Shown here one piece after another: positions 1 to 7,703 of a DNA stretch of 11,706 bases. The notes beneath the pieces were generated by a model. It was not told the DNA's origin, searched no databases, and saw nothing but the letters and a program-made list of their open reading frames with translations. Made by a program: the position numbers and the translations under genes. How positions within the stretch are numbered: position 1 is the stretch's first letter; every line of letters begins with the position of its first letter. Source of the DNA: Thermoplasmata archaeon (GTDB lineage: Archaea > Thermoplasmatota > Thermoplasmata > Thermoplasmatales > Thermoplasmataceae); NCBI GenBank assembly GCA_021799755.1, contig JAJYZU010000024.1, forward strand, positions 1-11,706, given 5' to 3'.

Positions 1-796
1 GGAAACTTGGTATATTGTTGTTCTCATAGAATATTCCAGTTGGGATTTTATCCTCCCACTCACCCGCCTTTGCATACGCTCTCTGGAAAACCTCTTCCAG
101 GTTAGAATCATCATTCTTTACAACAGGTTCCCAGGTTTTGCTGTCCTCCAGTTTGTAAACACGTTTTTTGTACCATTCCATTGTGTTTATGTTGTTGTAT
201 GTTGGGCATGGCTGGAGTACATCAATTAGGGATGATCCTTCGTGCTGTATCCCCCTTTTGATTATTTCCTTGAGCTGCTTCCCGTCGAAAGAGAACCCTC
301 TTGCGACAAATGAATACCCGCTTGTGAGCGCAAGCGAGATGGGGTTCACCCTTCCAAACATATTTGGTTTTGTGAGACTTTTCGTTCTCTGGCCCATCTG
401 CATCGTTGGAGCAGCCTGTCCCTTGGTTAGTCCGTATACTTCGTTATCAAAGAGTATCACTGTTAACCCGGTATTTCTCCTTCCCTCTCCCACAAAGTGT
501 CCTGCACCTATACTCATCAGGTCACCATCGCCGCCCGTAACCAAGACTTTCAGTTTAGGGTTTGAAAGCTTCACCCCGGTTGCATAGGGTATTGATCGGC
601 CATGCAGGGTATGTGCGCCAGCTACGTTTATGTAATGGGGAGTTTTCCCAGAGCATCCGATGCCTGATACTACCACAACATCATTCGCACCAAAATTTAA
701 TTCCGTCAGTGCCTGCTGTATTGAATTCAAAATACCGAAATCGCCACATCCGGGGCACCAGTCAATTGCAACATCGCTTCTAAAATTATGCGCCAT
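1..796 (-). CDS. 2-oxoacid:ferredoxin oxidoreductase, beta subunit (3' end beyond left edge)
   Basis: Beta subunit of the cytoplasmic, CoA-dependent oxidoreductase that decarboxylates 2-oxoacids to acyl-CoA and passes two electrons to ferredoxin. It binds thiamine diphosphate and one [4Fe-4S] cluster. Read from the ATG at 796, 265 codons are visible and the frame stays open to base 2, so the C-terminus lies outside the window. Four cysteines, C14 and C17 (WCPGCGDFG), C48 (GIGCSGKTP) and C197 (QPCPTYN), match the cluster ligands I recall for the Sulfolobus enzyme. HTLHGR (62-67), [13 protein letters not shown] (88-100) and [12 protein letters not shown] (116-127) form the thiamine diphosphate/Mg site. 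The start overlaps the alpha stop by 11 bases and has a strong Shine-Dalgarno (GGTGGTG) inside the alpha gene, so alpha and beta should be made together. No separate delta ferredoxin subunit is seen. Substrate preference (pyruvate or 2-oxoglutarate) cannot be told from the sequence. Confidence 0.95.
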   Translation of the reverse strand, partial: MAHNFRSDVAIDWCPGCGDFGILNSIQQALTELNFGANDVVVVSGIGCSGKTPHYINVAGAHTLHGRSIPYATGVKLSNPKLKVLVTGGDGDLMSIGAGHFVGEGRRNTGLTVILFDNEVYGLTKGQAAPTMQMGQRTKSLTKPNMFGRVNPISLALTSGYSFVARGFSFDGKQLKEIIKRGIQHEGSSLIDVLQPCPTYNNINTMEWYKKRVYKLEDSKTWEPVVKNDDSNLEEVFQRAYAKAGEWEDKIPTGIFYENNNIPSF

Positions 797-2684
797 TTGT
801 CAACACCACCTTTTTCACACCATTTTTGTAAATCTTGCTAACAGCTTCGACAAGTTCGTCTTCTGTCACGTGTCTTCCGTTGTATTTGAGTATATAATTG
901 CTGATTTTCAAGCCTGTATTCTGAGTAATCACCTTGGCGGCCTGAGCTGTCATATTGCTTTCCACATCAATGACCGTTTTGCTGGAGTAAAGAAAATCAT
1001 GCACAAAATCTGATGGGAAAGGTGTGAACATCTTGAGGTACAGGAAGTTGCTGCTTATCCCTATTTTCTTCAGTTCGTTCATCGCATCCAGTATGGGTCC
1101 TTTCTGTGATCCCCACGATACAAATGTGACATCCGCTTTCTTGTCTCCAAATACGACCGCCTTGTCCTCTATGGGAATTTCCTTCTCTGCAGTCTCAAGT
1201 TTCCTGAATCTCTTTTCCATCTGCAGATCTCTCATTCTTGTATCTTCTGTGACATGTCCTATCTCATCATGTTCATCGCCGGTGAGCCAGAATATGTTCT
1301 TCCCGAAAGCTCCCATTCTTGATATGCCGCTAGACGTGTCGAGACTGAATCTCTTGAATCCATCATTCTGAGGAATAATCTCAGGAATCTCCAGTTTGAC
1401 GCGCCTGGTATCTATTCCGTCCAAAATTTCTGATGTATTGGCGAGATTCTTATCGATCAGATGGATAACCGGCACCTGATATTTCTGAGCATAATTCAGT
1501 GCCTTCATGGAATCGTATATGGTCTCCTCAACATCGCCAGATGTTATTACAATTCTGGGAAATTCTCCGTGGCCTGCGTGCATTGCAAATAAAAGGTCAG
1601 CCTGGCCGTTTCTTGTTGGGAGCCCAGTGCTTGGCCCGCCACGCTGATAGAGAGTTACAACAAGAGGTACCTCATCCATTCCTGAAAAGGATATTGCTTC
1701 AGACATCAGAGAAAAACCTGGACCACTGGTCGCGGTCGCGCTTCTTGATCCGGTGAGAGCTGCACCAGTTGCCATTGTGATTGCGGACAGTTCATCCTCC
1801 GTCTGCACCACTACAACTCCTCCCCTGCTCAGCTGATCCACCTCATTCTCGAGCCACTTCAGATCCTCATGTTCCTCCATAATGGTGCTCTCATCGGATG
1901 CAGGAGTTATGGGGTAGTATGTCTGGAATCTAAGCCCACCCATTATCTTGCCAATGGCTGCTCCATCGTTGCCCGTCAGGATAATCCTTGATTCCCTGTG
2001 CATTTTTTTAATCTTGCGCCCAACAAGTTTGTTGGATTCACAGTATTCATATGCTTTGTCAACCACGGCAAGGTTCGTCTTAAGAACTGATTCCTTGTTG
2101 CCAAACACATATCTGATTGCATCTTCCATTGAACTCTTCTCGATGCCTACAAGACTCATAGTGACCGCGGCACCGAAGGTGTTGAAATAACGCGTGGTGG
2201 GACCGTCACTAACAACCGGGGAAAGAACAGAGTCAAATTGAATTGGAACGAGTTTGCCTCCCTTCTTCTGCATGTATTCAAGCATTCCCTTCACTGTTGT
2301 TTGGAATCCTGCCTTTTCAAGAGTTTCCTTAATTCCCTTCTGGGTATCCCTCATTATCATCCTTGCCTGACCCAGATCAGATCCTTCGAATGCGCTGTCA
2401 TAAATAACCATGGTACCTTTTGAAACGTCCTCGTGATGCTCAAATATTGTGTCTGGATCAAGAGCAACCAGTAGGTCCGCGGGGTACTTCAGGGATCTGA
2501 CCTTATCATCCTTGGATCTTATGTGTACATAGCTGTGTCTTCCTTTAATATTTGAGTGGAACTCTCTCACAGAAAACACGTCCATTCCGGCATACGCGAA
2601 AGCTCTTATAATCATGTTGGCCGAGGTGTCTATTCCTCCACCCTGCGGCCCACCTATTACGATGTTGATGTCTAACTGGCCCAT
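786..2684 (-). CDS. 2-oxoacid:ferredoxin oxidoreductase, alpha subunit (gamma-alpha fusion)
   Basis: Larger subunit of the same enzyme, 632 residues and complete. Residues 1 to about 200 are the gamma domain ([18 protein letters not shown] near the start, then [14 protein letters not shown]). The rest is the alpha domain, beginning near [13 protein letters not shown]. The family motif YPITP lies at residues 257-261, close to its position in the Sulfolobus enzyme, followed by [11 protein letters not shown] and PSTGLPT. In two-subunit archaeal enzymes of this type the gamma-alpha fusion works with a separate beta chain, which follows directly here with an 11-base overlap. The ATG at 2684 fits the family N-terminus. 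It sits about 31 bases from a TATA-like element with no Shine-Dalgarno, so the transcript is probably leaderless or nearly so. Assignment to the family is secure; the physiological 2-oxoacid is not determined. Confidence 0.95.
   Translation of the reverse strand: MGQLDINIVIGGPQGGGIDTSANMIIRAFAYAGMDVFSVREFHSNIKGRHSYVHIRSKDDKVRSLKYPADLLVALDPDTIFEHHEDVSKGTMVIYDSAFEGSDLGQARMIMRDTQKGIKETLEKAGFQTTVKGMLEYMQKKGGKLVPIQFDSVLSPVVSDGPTTRYFNTFGAAVTMSLVGIEKSSMEDAIRYVFGNKESVLKTNLAVVDKAYEYCESNKLVGRKIKKMHRESRIILTGNDGAAIGKIMGGLRFQTYYPITPASDESTIMEEHEDLKWLENEVDQLSRGGVVVVQTEDELSAITMATGAALTGSRSATATSGPGFSLMSEAISFSGMDEVPLVVTLYQRGGPSTGLPTRNGQADLLFAMHAGHGEFPRIVITSGDVEETIYDSMKALNYAQKYQVPVIHLIDKNLANTSEILDGIDTRRVKLEIPEIIPQNDGFKRFSLDTSSGISRMGAFGKNIFWLTGDEHDEIGHVTEDTRMRDLQMEKRFRKLETAEKEIPIEDKAVVFGDKKADVTFVSWGSQKGPILDAMNELKKIGISSNFLYLKMFTPFPSDFVHDFLYSSKTVIDVESNMTAQAAKVITQNTGLKISNYILKYNGRHVTEDELVEAVSKIYKNGVKKVVLTNGA
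804..810 (-). promoter_or_regulatory. Shine-Dalgarno of the beta subunit
   Basis: The minus strand reads GGTGGTG seven bases ahead of the beta ATG at 796, inside the last codons of the alpha gene. This is a good match to the archaeal anti-Shine-Dalgarno. It supports the 11-base overlap start and translation of beta from the alpha-beta message. Confidence 0.7.
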
Positions 2685-2710
2685 ATTAAACTAGGGGTCA
2701 TTACATGGCG

Positions 2711-2720
2711 ATTAAAATAG
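2711..2720 (-). promoter_or_regulatory. TATA box of the oxidoreductase operon
   Basis: The minus strand reads CTATTTTAAT, centred about 31 bases upstream of the alpha start at 2684. With an archaeal TATA centre near -26, transcription would begin within a few bases of the ATG. No Shine-Dalgarno lies between them. Confidence 0.5.
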
Positions 2721-2774
2721 TTTGTTTAGAAACGTGAACTACACCTCAAAATTACGATATTCATATACAATATC

Positions 2775-2951
2775 TTATGATTCGACGTTTTCCATAATAA
2801 TTTCATCGTTATATTTACAGTACATGTGTAACAGATGACGAATCATGTCCTTTTGATTCTTATCATATTCCCAGGCCTGCAAAATCCACTTTCGAAGGGG
2901 AATGACCTTTTTAGCGTGTCGGAAATCTTCCTTTCTATGATCTTTGGATGA
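2775..2951 (-). pseudogene. Possible ORF remnant or tiny gene without a clear start
   Basis: An open minus-strand frame of 58 codons runs from just after a TGA at 2952-2954 to a TAA at 2775-2777. The product is hydrophilic and looks protein-like (IPLRKWILQAWEYDKNQ, then HLLHMYCKYNDEIIMENV). It has no ATG or GTG near its beginning. A TTG at 2882 would give a product of about 35 residues and the first ATG, at 2846, one of 23. It could be the tail of a decayed gene, a small gene using TTG, or chance. I do not recognise a family. A mirror ORF on the plus strand (2835-2951) is also open, which weakens the case. Confidence 0.2.
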
Positions 2952-2985
2952 TCAGCAATAAGCCCCTGGTATGAAGATACAAAAG

Positions 2986-2994
2986 AATTTTAAT
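2986..2994 (+). promoter_or_regulatory. TATA box of the aldolase/phosphatase gene
   Basis: AATTTTAAT is centred at 2990, 26 bases upstream of the ATG at 3016. It falls inside the 15-codon extension that an upstream ATG (2971) would add. That argues for a leaderless transcript starting at 3016 and against the longer product. Confidence 0.55.
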
Positions 2995-3015
2995 CTAAAT
3001 GACCATGATGAATTG

Positions 3016-4173
3016 ATGAAAACAACAATTAGCCATATCAAAGCTGATATAGGGAGTTTACCCGGCCATACAGTAGTTTTCCCTCCTGTGGTAGAAGAGG
3101 TAAAAAGATTTGTCAAAGAAAATTCACGTAACCTTCTGAGTGACTTCTTCATCTCGCACATTGGTGATGATATTCAAATCACAATGATTCATAACAAGGG
3201 GATCAATTCTTCTGAAGTCCACAAGCTAGCATGGGATGCTTTTAAATCAGGCACAGAAGTTGCCAAAAAAGTTGGACTTTATGGTGCCGGACAGGATTTG
3301 CTCAAGGATGCATTCTCTGGCAACATAAAAGGTATGGGCCCCGGAATAGCGGAGATGGAAATTACCCCGAGGAAGTCTGAACCATTTATCGTCTACATGA
3401 TGGACAAGACTGAGCCTGGAGCATTTAATTATCCCATATTCAAGATGTTTGCAGACCCTTTCAATACTCCCGGATTAGTCATTGATCCGAACATGCATGA
3501 GGGATTTATCTTTGAGATATGGGACATAGTTGAGGGTAAGAAAATAGAATTACCAACACCGGAACTGACTTATGATGTACTAGCAATGATAGGTTCCAAA
3601 AGCAGATACGTGATAAAGAGGGTTTTTACAAAACCGTCTCACGAAAAGCTGCCTGATGAGAATGTGGCTGTAATATCTACTGACAAACTTTCGCTCATTG
3701 CCGGAGAATACGTCGGAAAGGATGATCCGGCAGGTATTGTTAGAATCCAATCAGGACTTCCTGCGTCAGGGGAGTCCCTGGAAGCATTTTCCCATCCATT
3801 TCTGGTTTCGGGATGGATGAGGGGATCATTCAACGGACCGTTAATGCCCGTTGGAATGAAGGACTCCAAGATGACCAGGTTTGACGGACCTCCAAGAGTG
3901 GTTGCACTTGGTTTTGTCCTGAAAGATGGAAAGCTTTCCGGTCCGGTTGATATGTTTGACGATCCTGCATTCGACGGTGCAAGAAAAACTGCAGTTGATA
4001 TCGTTGATTACCTTAGAAGGATGGGACCGTTCGAACCTCACAGGCTCCCCGACTCTGAGATGGAATATACAACCCTTCCCAAGGTGATTGCAAAGTTGCA
4101 GGGAAAGTTCGAAAGCATTGATTATCCGAAGAAGGGAAAGAAATTAAAGGAAAGCACAAGAGATATGGATTAA
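3016..4173 (+). CDS. fbp: Fructose-1,6-bisphosphate aldolase/phosphatase (archaeal type)
   Basis: Bifunctional gluconeogenic enzyme of the cytoplasm. It condenses dihydroxyacetone phosphate and glyceraldehyde-3-phosphate, then removes the 1-phosphate to give fructose-6-phosphate. The 385-residue product is normal for the family. From the ATG at 3016 the N-terminus MKTTISHIKADIGS aligns directly, putting metal ligands at D11, H18 and D51/D52 (SHIGDDIQ). Q93 (GAGQDLL), D130-K131 (MMDKTEPGAFNYP) and the aldolase pair Y232/K235 (EYVGKDDP) correspond to Tyr229/Lys232 of the Sulfolobus enzyme as I recall it. DPFNTPGLVIDP, GWMRGSFNGPLMP and EYTTLPKVI are further family signatures. An ATG at 2971 would add 15 residues that have no family counterpart and overlap the TATA element, so 3016 is preferred. 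The gene stands alone, divergent from the oxidoreductase operon. Confidence 0.96.
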   Translation: MKTTISHIKADIGSLPGHTVVFPPVVEEVKRFVKENSRNLLSDFFISHIGDDIQITMIHNKGINSSEVHKLAWDAFKSGTEVAKKVGLYGAGQDLLKDAFSGNIKGMGPGIAEMEITPRKSEPFIVYMMDKTEPGAFNYPIFKMFADPFNTPGLVIDPNMHEGFIFEIWDIVEGKKIELPTPELTYDVLAMIGSKSRYVIKRVFTKPSHEKLPDENVAVISTDKLSLIAGEYVGKDDPAGIVRIQSGLPASGESLEAFSHPFLVSGWMRGSFNGPLMPVGMKDSKMTRFDGPPRVVALGFVLKDGKLSGPVDMFDDPAFDGARKTAVDIVDYLRRMGPFEPHRLPDSEMEYTTLPKVIAKLQGKFESIDYPKKGKKLKESTRDMD

Positions 4174-4194
4174 GATTTCATTTCTTAACCCATT

Positions 4195-4212
4195 CATGTT
4201 TATATTTTTGAG
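4195..4212 (+). terminator. T-rich terminator after the aldolase/phosphatase
   Basis: A T-rich stretch (TTCATGTTTATATTTTTG) lies about 20-40 bases after the TAA at 4171-4173, in the convergent gap before the membrane iron-sulfur gene. Archaeal termination uses such T-tracts without a hairpin. A second run of six T lies at 4307-4312. The rest of the gap (4174-4414) shows nothing else. Confidence 0.35.
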
Positions 4213-4414
4213 ACAATTATAAAATTCAAAGAATCATGATTGTAAGAGTGATTTTGTGCATAACAAGTGTCTTCTGGATATCTTTGATGTCTTGATTCAA
4301 TAAACATTTTTTCTGTTATATTGGGAAGAAAAGAATACTAAATTGCCATGCCTGGTCATTCAGTTATCCGGCAGATTTTCAAGCAATGCAGACTGATTAT
4401 CCTGAGAATATGAA

Positions 4415-6388
4415 TCATTCCCTGGTATTCTCAAGGAAGTTATCCATACTTACAACGCTCTTAGGTTTTGCGGGATTCCTGCTTATCCTGTTTTTAACGA
4501 ATCCCCTGACATCGTAGAAGAATATATTGTCATAGGGGCAGGCTTCCACACAATCTCCAACTCCAACGCATTTGAATGCTTTAAATGAACCTTTCTTCAG
4601 GAACGATGCCCGCATGTCTGTGAGGCCCACAGGACATGCGGAAGCACAGTCTACTGTTTTGCAGGTTGCGCAGGTACTGGTATCCTTGACCTTAAGCCTG
4701 AAGAATCCCAGATATCCCATCAACTGATTGAAGGATCCCCAGTAGCACCAGCCCTGTGTCACGCATGCGTAAGTTCCCATGAAGGGAATTGATATAAACA
4801 CGATATACCACATGAGGTTGAACCAGACGATATAAACGAGTACAGACATATCTGTACCAAGTATGGAGAACGAGATCAGACCAATCGAATTCAGATATGA
4901 TACAATTGCACTGAACAGTACAAAGAGGGAAACGGAGATGACAGTAACTCTGAACCATGGCTTGATCTTTGAGGTCAGTGTCTTCCTTCCAAGTTTTGAT
5001 GTTCGATTGTATTTCTTGAGAGAATCATAAAACGTTCCCTGATACATCAGTGGTGCGGTGCAAGTGACGGAACATATCTGCCGTGCTCCGAACATCAGAG
5101 AGAGGGCGGCAGATACAATATAAGTACCAATTATTCCGGAAAATAAAACACTGCTTGTCACAGGGCCAAGCGTACCAATGCCCATGCTCCACATGTAGGG
5201 TATATGTGGTAGATCAGACGAAATTGATGAGAAACTGGGCAGATAGATACTGTATATGAAATAGGCCCCGATCATAAGAGCAATCCTTACCCTGTTTTCC
5301 CTGTTGTGTGAACCGATCAATTTGGACACTGCTAGAATGCCCATCTCTGTACCCATCATGATGAGAAACCAGGGGTTCGCGGTAACTGAGACAAACACAT
5401 CGAAGGCGTCGTATAGAACGTATATGTTTCCGCCATTCTGCCACGGTAAAATAAGCGACGAAATGAAACCCGATGCACCTGTTCCCAAATCGCCGGAAGC
5501 TATAGCCAGTACACCCCCCATGAACCATTCCATAACGAATGTCAGCAATATGAATGAAAAAGACCACTTCTGATTGTTAAGATAATTTGTTTCTTCTCCT
5601 CCTTTGCCTCCCGTCGACAGGTATATGAACCATACCATCCCTACCACAACGGACACGTCGAAAACAATCCAGGTGAAATAGATCAGATAGACAAACTCTC
5701 CAATCATCATGAATGTGAACATGATCATCATCTCAAGTGATAATGACGTGTCCTGGACTTTTCTTAACCTCTGCCTGTAAAGCGTTTCATAAATCAGAAC
5801 GGTCGAAAGTATCATCACCACTGCGGTTCCCCAGATCGAAGCGGTTACATATGCTGAATTGTCCGGAAATGCAATTGGCATGAGGGCCATCATGACCAGA
5901 AACGCAAGAAGGTAGTTCCGTTGTGGGCTGAAATATGTCCGGAGAATTTTTCTATTCTCATCCCTGTTCCTGTACAGCACAGAGAAAGCCATTTCAGACA
6001 GCATAACGTAGGCGAACCAGGGATTTTCAACTGCCTGACTTATATTCACTCCATGGTTAAATGTCCAGGCAATGAAGAATGCCCCCATTGCAATTTCTGA
6101 CAATACCATTACCAGGCCGAATACAAGGAGCCCCGTTTTTCTCCGGAGTTCTTTTTTAGTCAGTACTGGAAATAGGCCCAGTGACATATACGCAGCATTG
6201 ATGAAAATAAGAGGCAGAATGGAATAATGGACTATGATTGCATAACCAAGGATATTCATCAGGCCCATCATTCCAGATATGTAGATCCCGAGTGTGGTAC
6301 TTCCACTATTTTTGAGATCATAAATGATCAGGATATTTACCGCAGCCATGAATGCTGCAATAATGATCTGCGCATAGATCAGGACCAT
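4415..6388 (-). CDS. Polytopic membrane protein with C-terminal ferredoxin-like Fe-S domain
   Basis: A 657-residue membrane protein with roughly 14-15 predicted membrane segments up to about residue 560 and a soluble iron-sulfur tail. Tail motif I is C573-x2-C576-x4-C581-x3-C585-P. Motif II is C607-x5-C613-x3-C617-P, with V610 where a [4Fe-4S] motif has cysteine, a pattern resembling the [3Fe-4S] motif of archaeal 7Fe ferredoxins. Two more cysteine pairs, C439-x3-C443 (ICSVTCTAP) and C542-x5-C548 (CVTQGWCYWGSF), lie at membrane edges and loosely recall NapH/NosR/CcoG-type proteins. The membrane part is internally repeated: E98-x2-M-G, NPWF (122-125), E132-M and E287-x2-M-G, NPWF (338-341), E348-M. 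It probably carries electrons at the membrane; partner and acceptor are unknown. The ATG at 6388 is 25 bases from a TATA element, so it is probably leaderless. Confidence 0.85.
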   Translation of the reverse strand: MVLIYAQIIIAAFMAAVNILIIYDLKNSGSTTLGIYISGMMGLMNILGYAIIVHYSILPLIFINAAYMSLGLFPVLTKKELRRKTGLLVFGLVMVLSEIAMGAFFIAWTFNHGVNISQAVENPWFAYVMLSEMAFSVLYRNRDENRKILRTYFSPQRNYLLAFLVMMALMPIAFPDNSAYVTASIWGTAVVMILSTVLIYETLYRQRLRKVQDTSLSLEMMIMFTFMMIGEFVYLIYFTWIVFDVSVVVGMVWFIYLSTGGKGGEETNYLNNQKWSFSFILLTFVMEWFMGGVLAIASGDLGTGASGFISSLILPWQNGGNIYVLYDAFDVFVSVTANPWFLIMMGTEMGILAVSKLIGSHNRENRVRIALMIGAYFIYSIYLPSFSSISSDLPHIPYMWSMGIGTLGPVTSSVLFSGIIGTYIVSAALSLMFGARQICSVTCTAPLMYQGTFYDSLKKYNRTSKLGRKTLTSKIKPWFRVTVISVSLFVLFSAIVSYLNSIGLISFSILGTDMSVLVYIVWFNLMWYIVFISIPFMGTYACVTQGWCYWGSFNQLMGYLGFFRLKVKDTSTCATCKTVDCASACPVGLTDMRASFLKKGSFKAFKCVGVGDCVEACPYDNIFFYDVRGFVKNRISRNPAKPKSVVSMDNFLENTRE

Positions 6389-6408
6389 TATTTTGTATCC
6401 TGTATTCC

Positions 6409-6417
6409 TATATTAAT
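6409..6417 (-). promoter_or_regulatory. TATA box of the membrane Fe-S gene
   Basis: The plus strand reads TATATTAAT (minus ATTAATATA), centred 25 bases ahead of the ATG at 6388, with no Shine-Dalgarno between. The 100-base gap to the upstream membrane gene therefore carries a separate promoter. The two paralogous genes need not share one transcript. Confidence 0.5.
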
Positions 6418-6488
6418 CTGAATTTTACCGGAGGGCGACTACTAAGGATGAATTTCCATCTGTCAGGGGGTGGCATTTATTGATATAC

Positions 6489-7475
6489 TTAGATTATAGA
6501 AGGCACGAAATAAACTGCTATGGACATAACAGAGAGAAGACCTGATATGAAGGTAAACACCAGTACGGTTCCGACCACCTTATTGTTTACCATCTTCAAA
6601 GGAAATTCCATTTGTTTGTCCCTGCGTCTTACTGTAAGGATGAAATAAAAACCCATTGACACAAGCATTGAGAACGCATTCACTATCCAGGATACCATTG
6701 ATGAAAATGGATTCAGGGCACCAACAAACAAGCCAGCTGATATGAGTGCGTAGATTGCAAACAAAGCAGTAAGAACAGGAATATCGCTTTCGAAAAACAT
6801 GGAAATTTTTCTGGATATCAACACTACAACAGCAATCATGTAAAGAAGCATTACGACTGCACTTGCAATGAGCCCAACAGACACAAGGCTTCCGATTCCA
6901 CCAATTGCTGGGTCCGCGATTCCCATGAAAAGTATTGATGTGAATATTAAAACATAAAAAATTCTGGGTCTAATAAGGAAAATCAGAAATATCATTTCAG
7001 CTGCCATCGGCCCGATGAAAAACACCGAGTTTATGCCTGTGCTCATTGCCTGTATGAGCCCGAATATTGAATCCTTTCCGCCCGTAGCGGCATCTATGCC
7101 ATAGGCGAGTATATAGGAAAAAACACCCATAGAGATCTCGTTCCACAGTAGCAGAAGCACAATGGCATAATACCCTGCTCCGGAAATGGAGAATTTTGTA
7201 TCGGAAGTAACCATCCACAGTAAAGCTGAAACAACAATAGCCATGGTAAACATTGAGAAGCTCAGCGCAAGAATTGTGTCAAAGAAAGTGTAGGGTGTTG
7301 AAACATAAATTGTGAACGAACCAAGCATACCTGCCATCATGGTGAGAACTATGGTAACAAATGAATAATTCCTGAACTGAAAATTTTCTGATCTTTCAAT
7401 GGTATAATAAACAAAATATGTGATGATCAGTGTCATGATCGCTTCGATAAATATTATGAGGAGAAGATTATGCAC
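6489..7475 (-). CDS. Polytopic membrane protein, paralogous to the repeat in the membrane Fe-S protein
   Basis: A very hydrophobic protein of about 328 residues with 9-10 predicted membrane segments, no cysteine cluster and no signal for a soluble domain. I do not recognise a named family. It shares a signature with the neighbour at 4415-6388: E113-x2-M-G (WNEISMG), an N-S-V-F-F element (149-153) and E160-M (AAEM), compared with E-x2-M-G, NPWF and E-M in the neighbour. Because both also lie side by side on one strand, they may belong to one membrane complex (inference). Start choice: no ATG exists near the N-terminus. A TTG at 7484 is the outermost start, but the TATA-like element at 7495-7503 is only 15 bases from it and 24 bases from the GTG at 7475, so the GTG is preferred. 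The difference is three residues. Confidence 0.75.
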   Translation of the reverse strand: MHNLLLIIFIEAIMTLIITYFVYYTIERSENFQFRNYSFVTIVLTMMAGMLGSFTIYVSTPYTFFDTILALSFSMFTMAIVVSALLWMVTSDTKFSISGAGYYAIVLLLLWNEISMGVFSYILAYGIDAATGGKDSIFGLIQAMSTGINSVFFIGPMAAEMIFLIFLIRPRIFYVLIFTSILFMGIADPAIGGIGSLVSVGLIASAVVMLLYMIAVVVLISRKISMFFESDIPVLTALFAIYALISAGLFVGALNPFSSMVSWIVNAFSMLVSMGFYFILTVRRRDKQMEFPLKMVNNKVVGTVLVFTFISGLLSVMSIAVYFVPSII

Positions 7476-7494
7476 TTTCTCCAATTGGAATGTT

Positions 7495-7503
7495 GTTTAA
7501 TAA
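7495..7503 (-). promoter_or_regulatory. TATA box of the smaller membrane gene
   Basis: The plus strand reads GTTTAATAA (minus TTATTAAAC), centred at 7499. This is 24 bases from the GTG at 7475, consistent with a leaderless transcript beginning at that GTG. It is too close to serve the alternative TTG at 7484. Confidence 0.4.
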
Positions 7504-7624
7504 CATTCCCAGATATTACCGGTTTTTCTGCACCACAACGTCAGGATCTTCATTCATGATCACCCCATGTTTGTAATACTTTTTTGATAAAGTCCATGTT
7601 GCAGATCGTTTGCTGTCCGTGAGA

Positions 7625-7638
7625 TATTTATTTATATT
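7625..7638 (+). promoter_or_regulatory. TATA box of the rpl40e-purQ operon
   Basis: TATTTATTTATATT is the strongest TATA-like tract in the divergent gap 7476-7703. With its centre near 7635, transcription would begin around 7660. That would leave a leader of about 40 bases, unlike the leaderless genes elsewhere in the window and in keeping with the Shine-Dalgarno ahead of rpl40e. Confidence 0.5.
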
Positions 7639-7690
7639 GTCTGGGATTAACGGATAGGTTCATTCATTCAGATTGAATACAGATGAGTAG

Positions 7691-7695
7691 AAGGT
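7691..7695 (+). promoter_or_regulatory. Shine-Dalgarno of rpl40e
   Basis: AAGGT lies eight bases ahead of the ATG at 7704. It matches part of the archaeal ribosome-binding consensus and fixes the start of this very short gene. Confidence 0.5.
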
Positions 7696-7703
7696 AAATT
7701 GAT

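Larger units (their letters stand above)
2685..3015. other. Divergent intergenic region, 331 bases
   Basis: This region lies between the minus-strand oxidoreductase operon and the plus-strand aldolase/phosphatase. It holds one TATA-like element for each side, at the two ends. The middle is AT-rich and contains only a startless open frame on the minus strand (2775-2951), listed separately. I see no tRNA-like fold, no clear inverted repeat and no convincing gene. Confidence 0.6.

Noticed and set aside
168..587. Plus-strand ORF of 139 codons opposite the oxidoreductase beta gene
   Set aside because: It is a shadow of the beta subunit, whose family residues are all intact on the minus strand.
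2835..2951. Plus-strand 38-codon ORF upstream of fbp (MTNHVLLILIIF...)
   Set aside because: It is the mirror of the minus-strand open frame, with no promoter or Shine-Dalgarno and no recognisable family.
4174..4414. Small gene or RNA in the gap between fbp and the membrane Fe-S gene
   Set aside because: Only an 18-residue plus-strand ORF and T-rich tracts are present, with no tRNA-like or stable hairpin structure seen by eye.
7516..7659. Minus-strand open frame of 47 codons between the smaller membrane gene and rpl40e
   Set aside because: It has no start codon except an internal ATG giving 13 residues, and it overlaps the rpl40e TATA element. It is probably chance.
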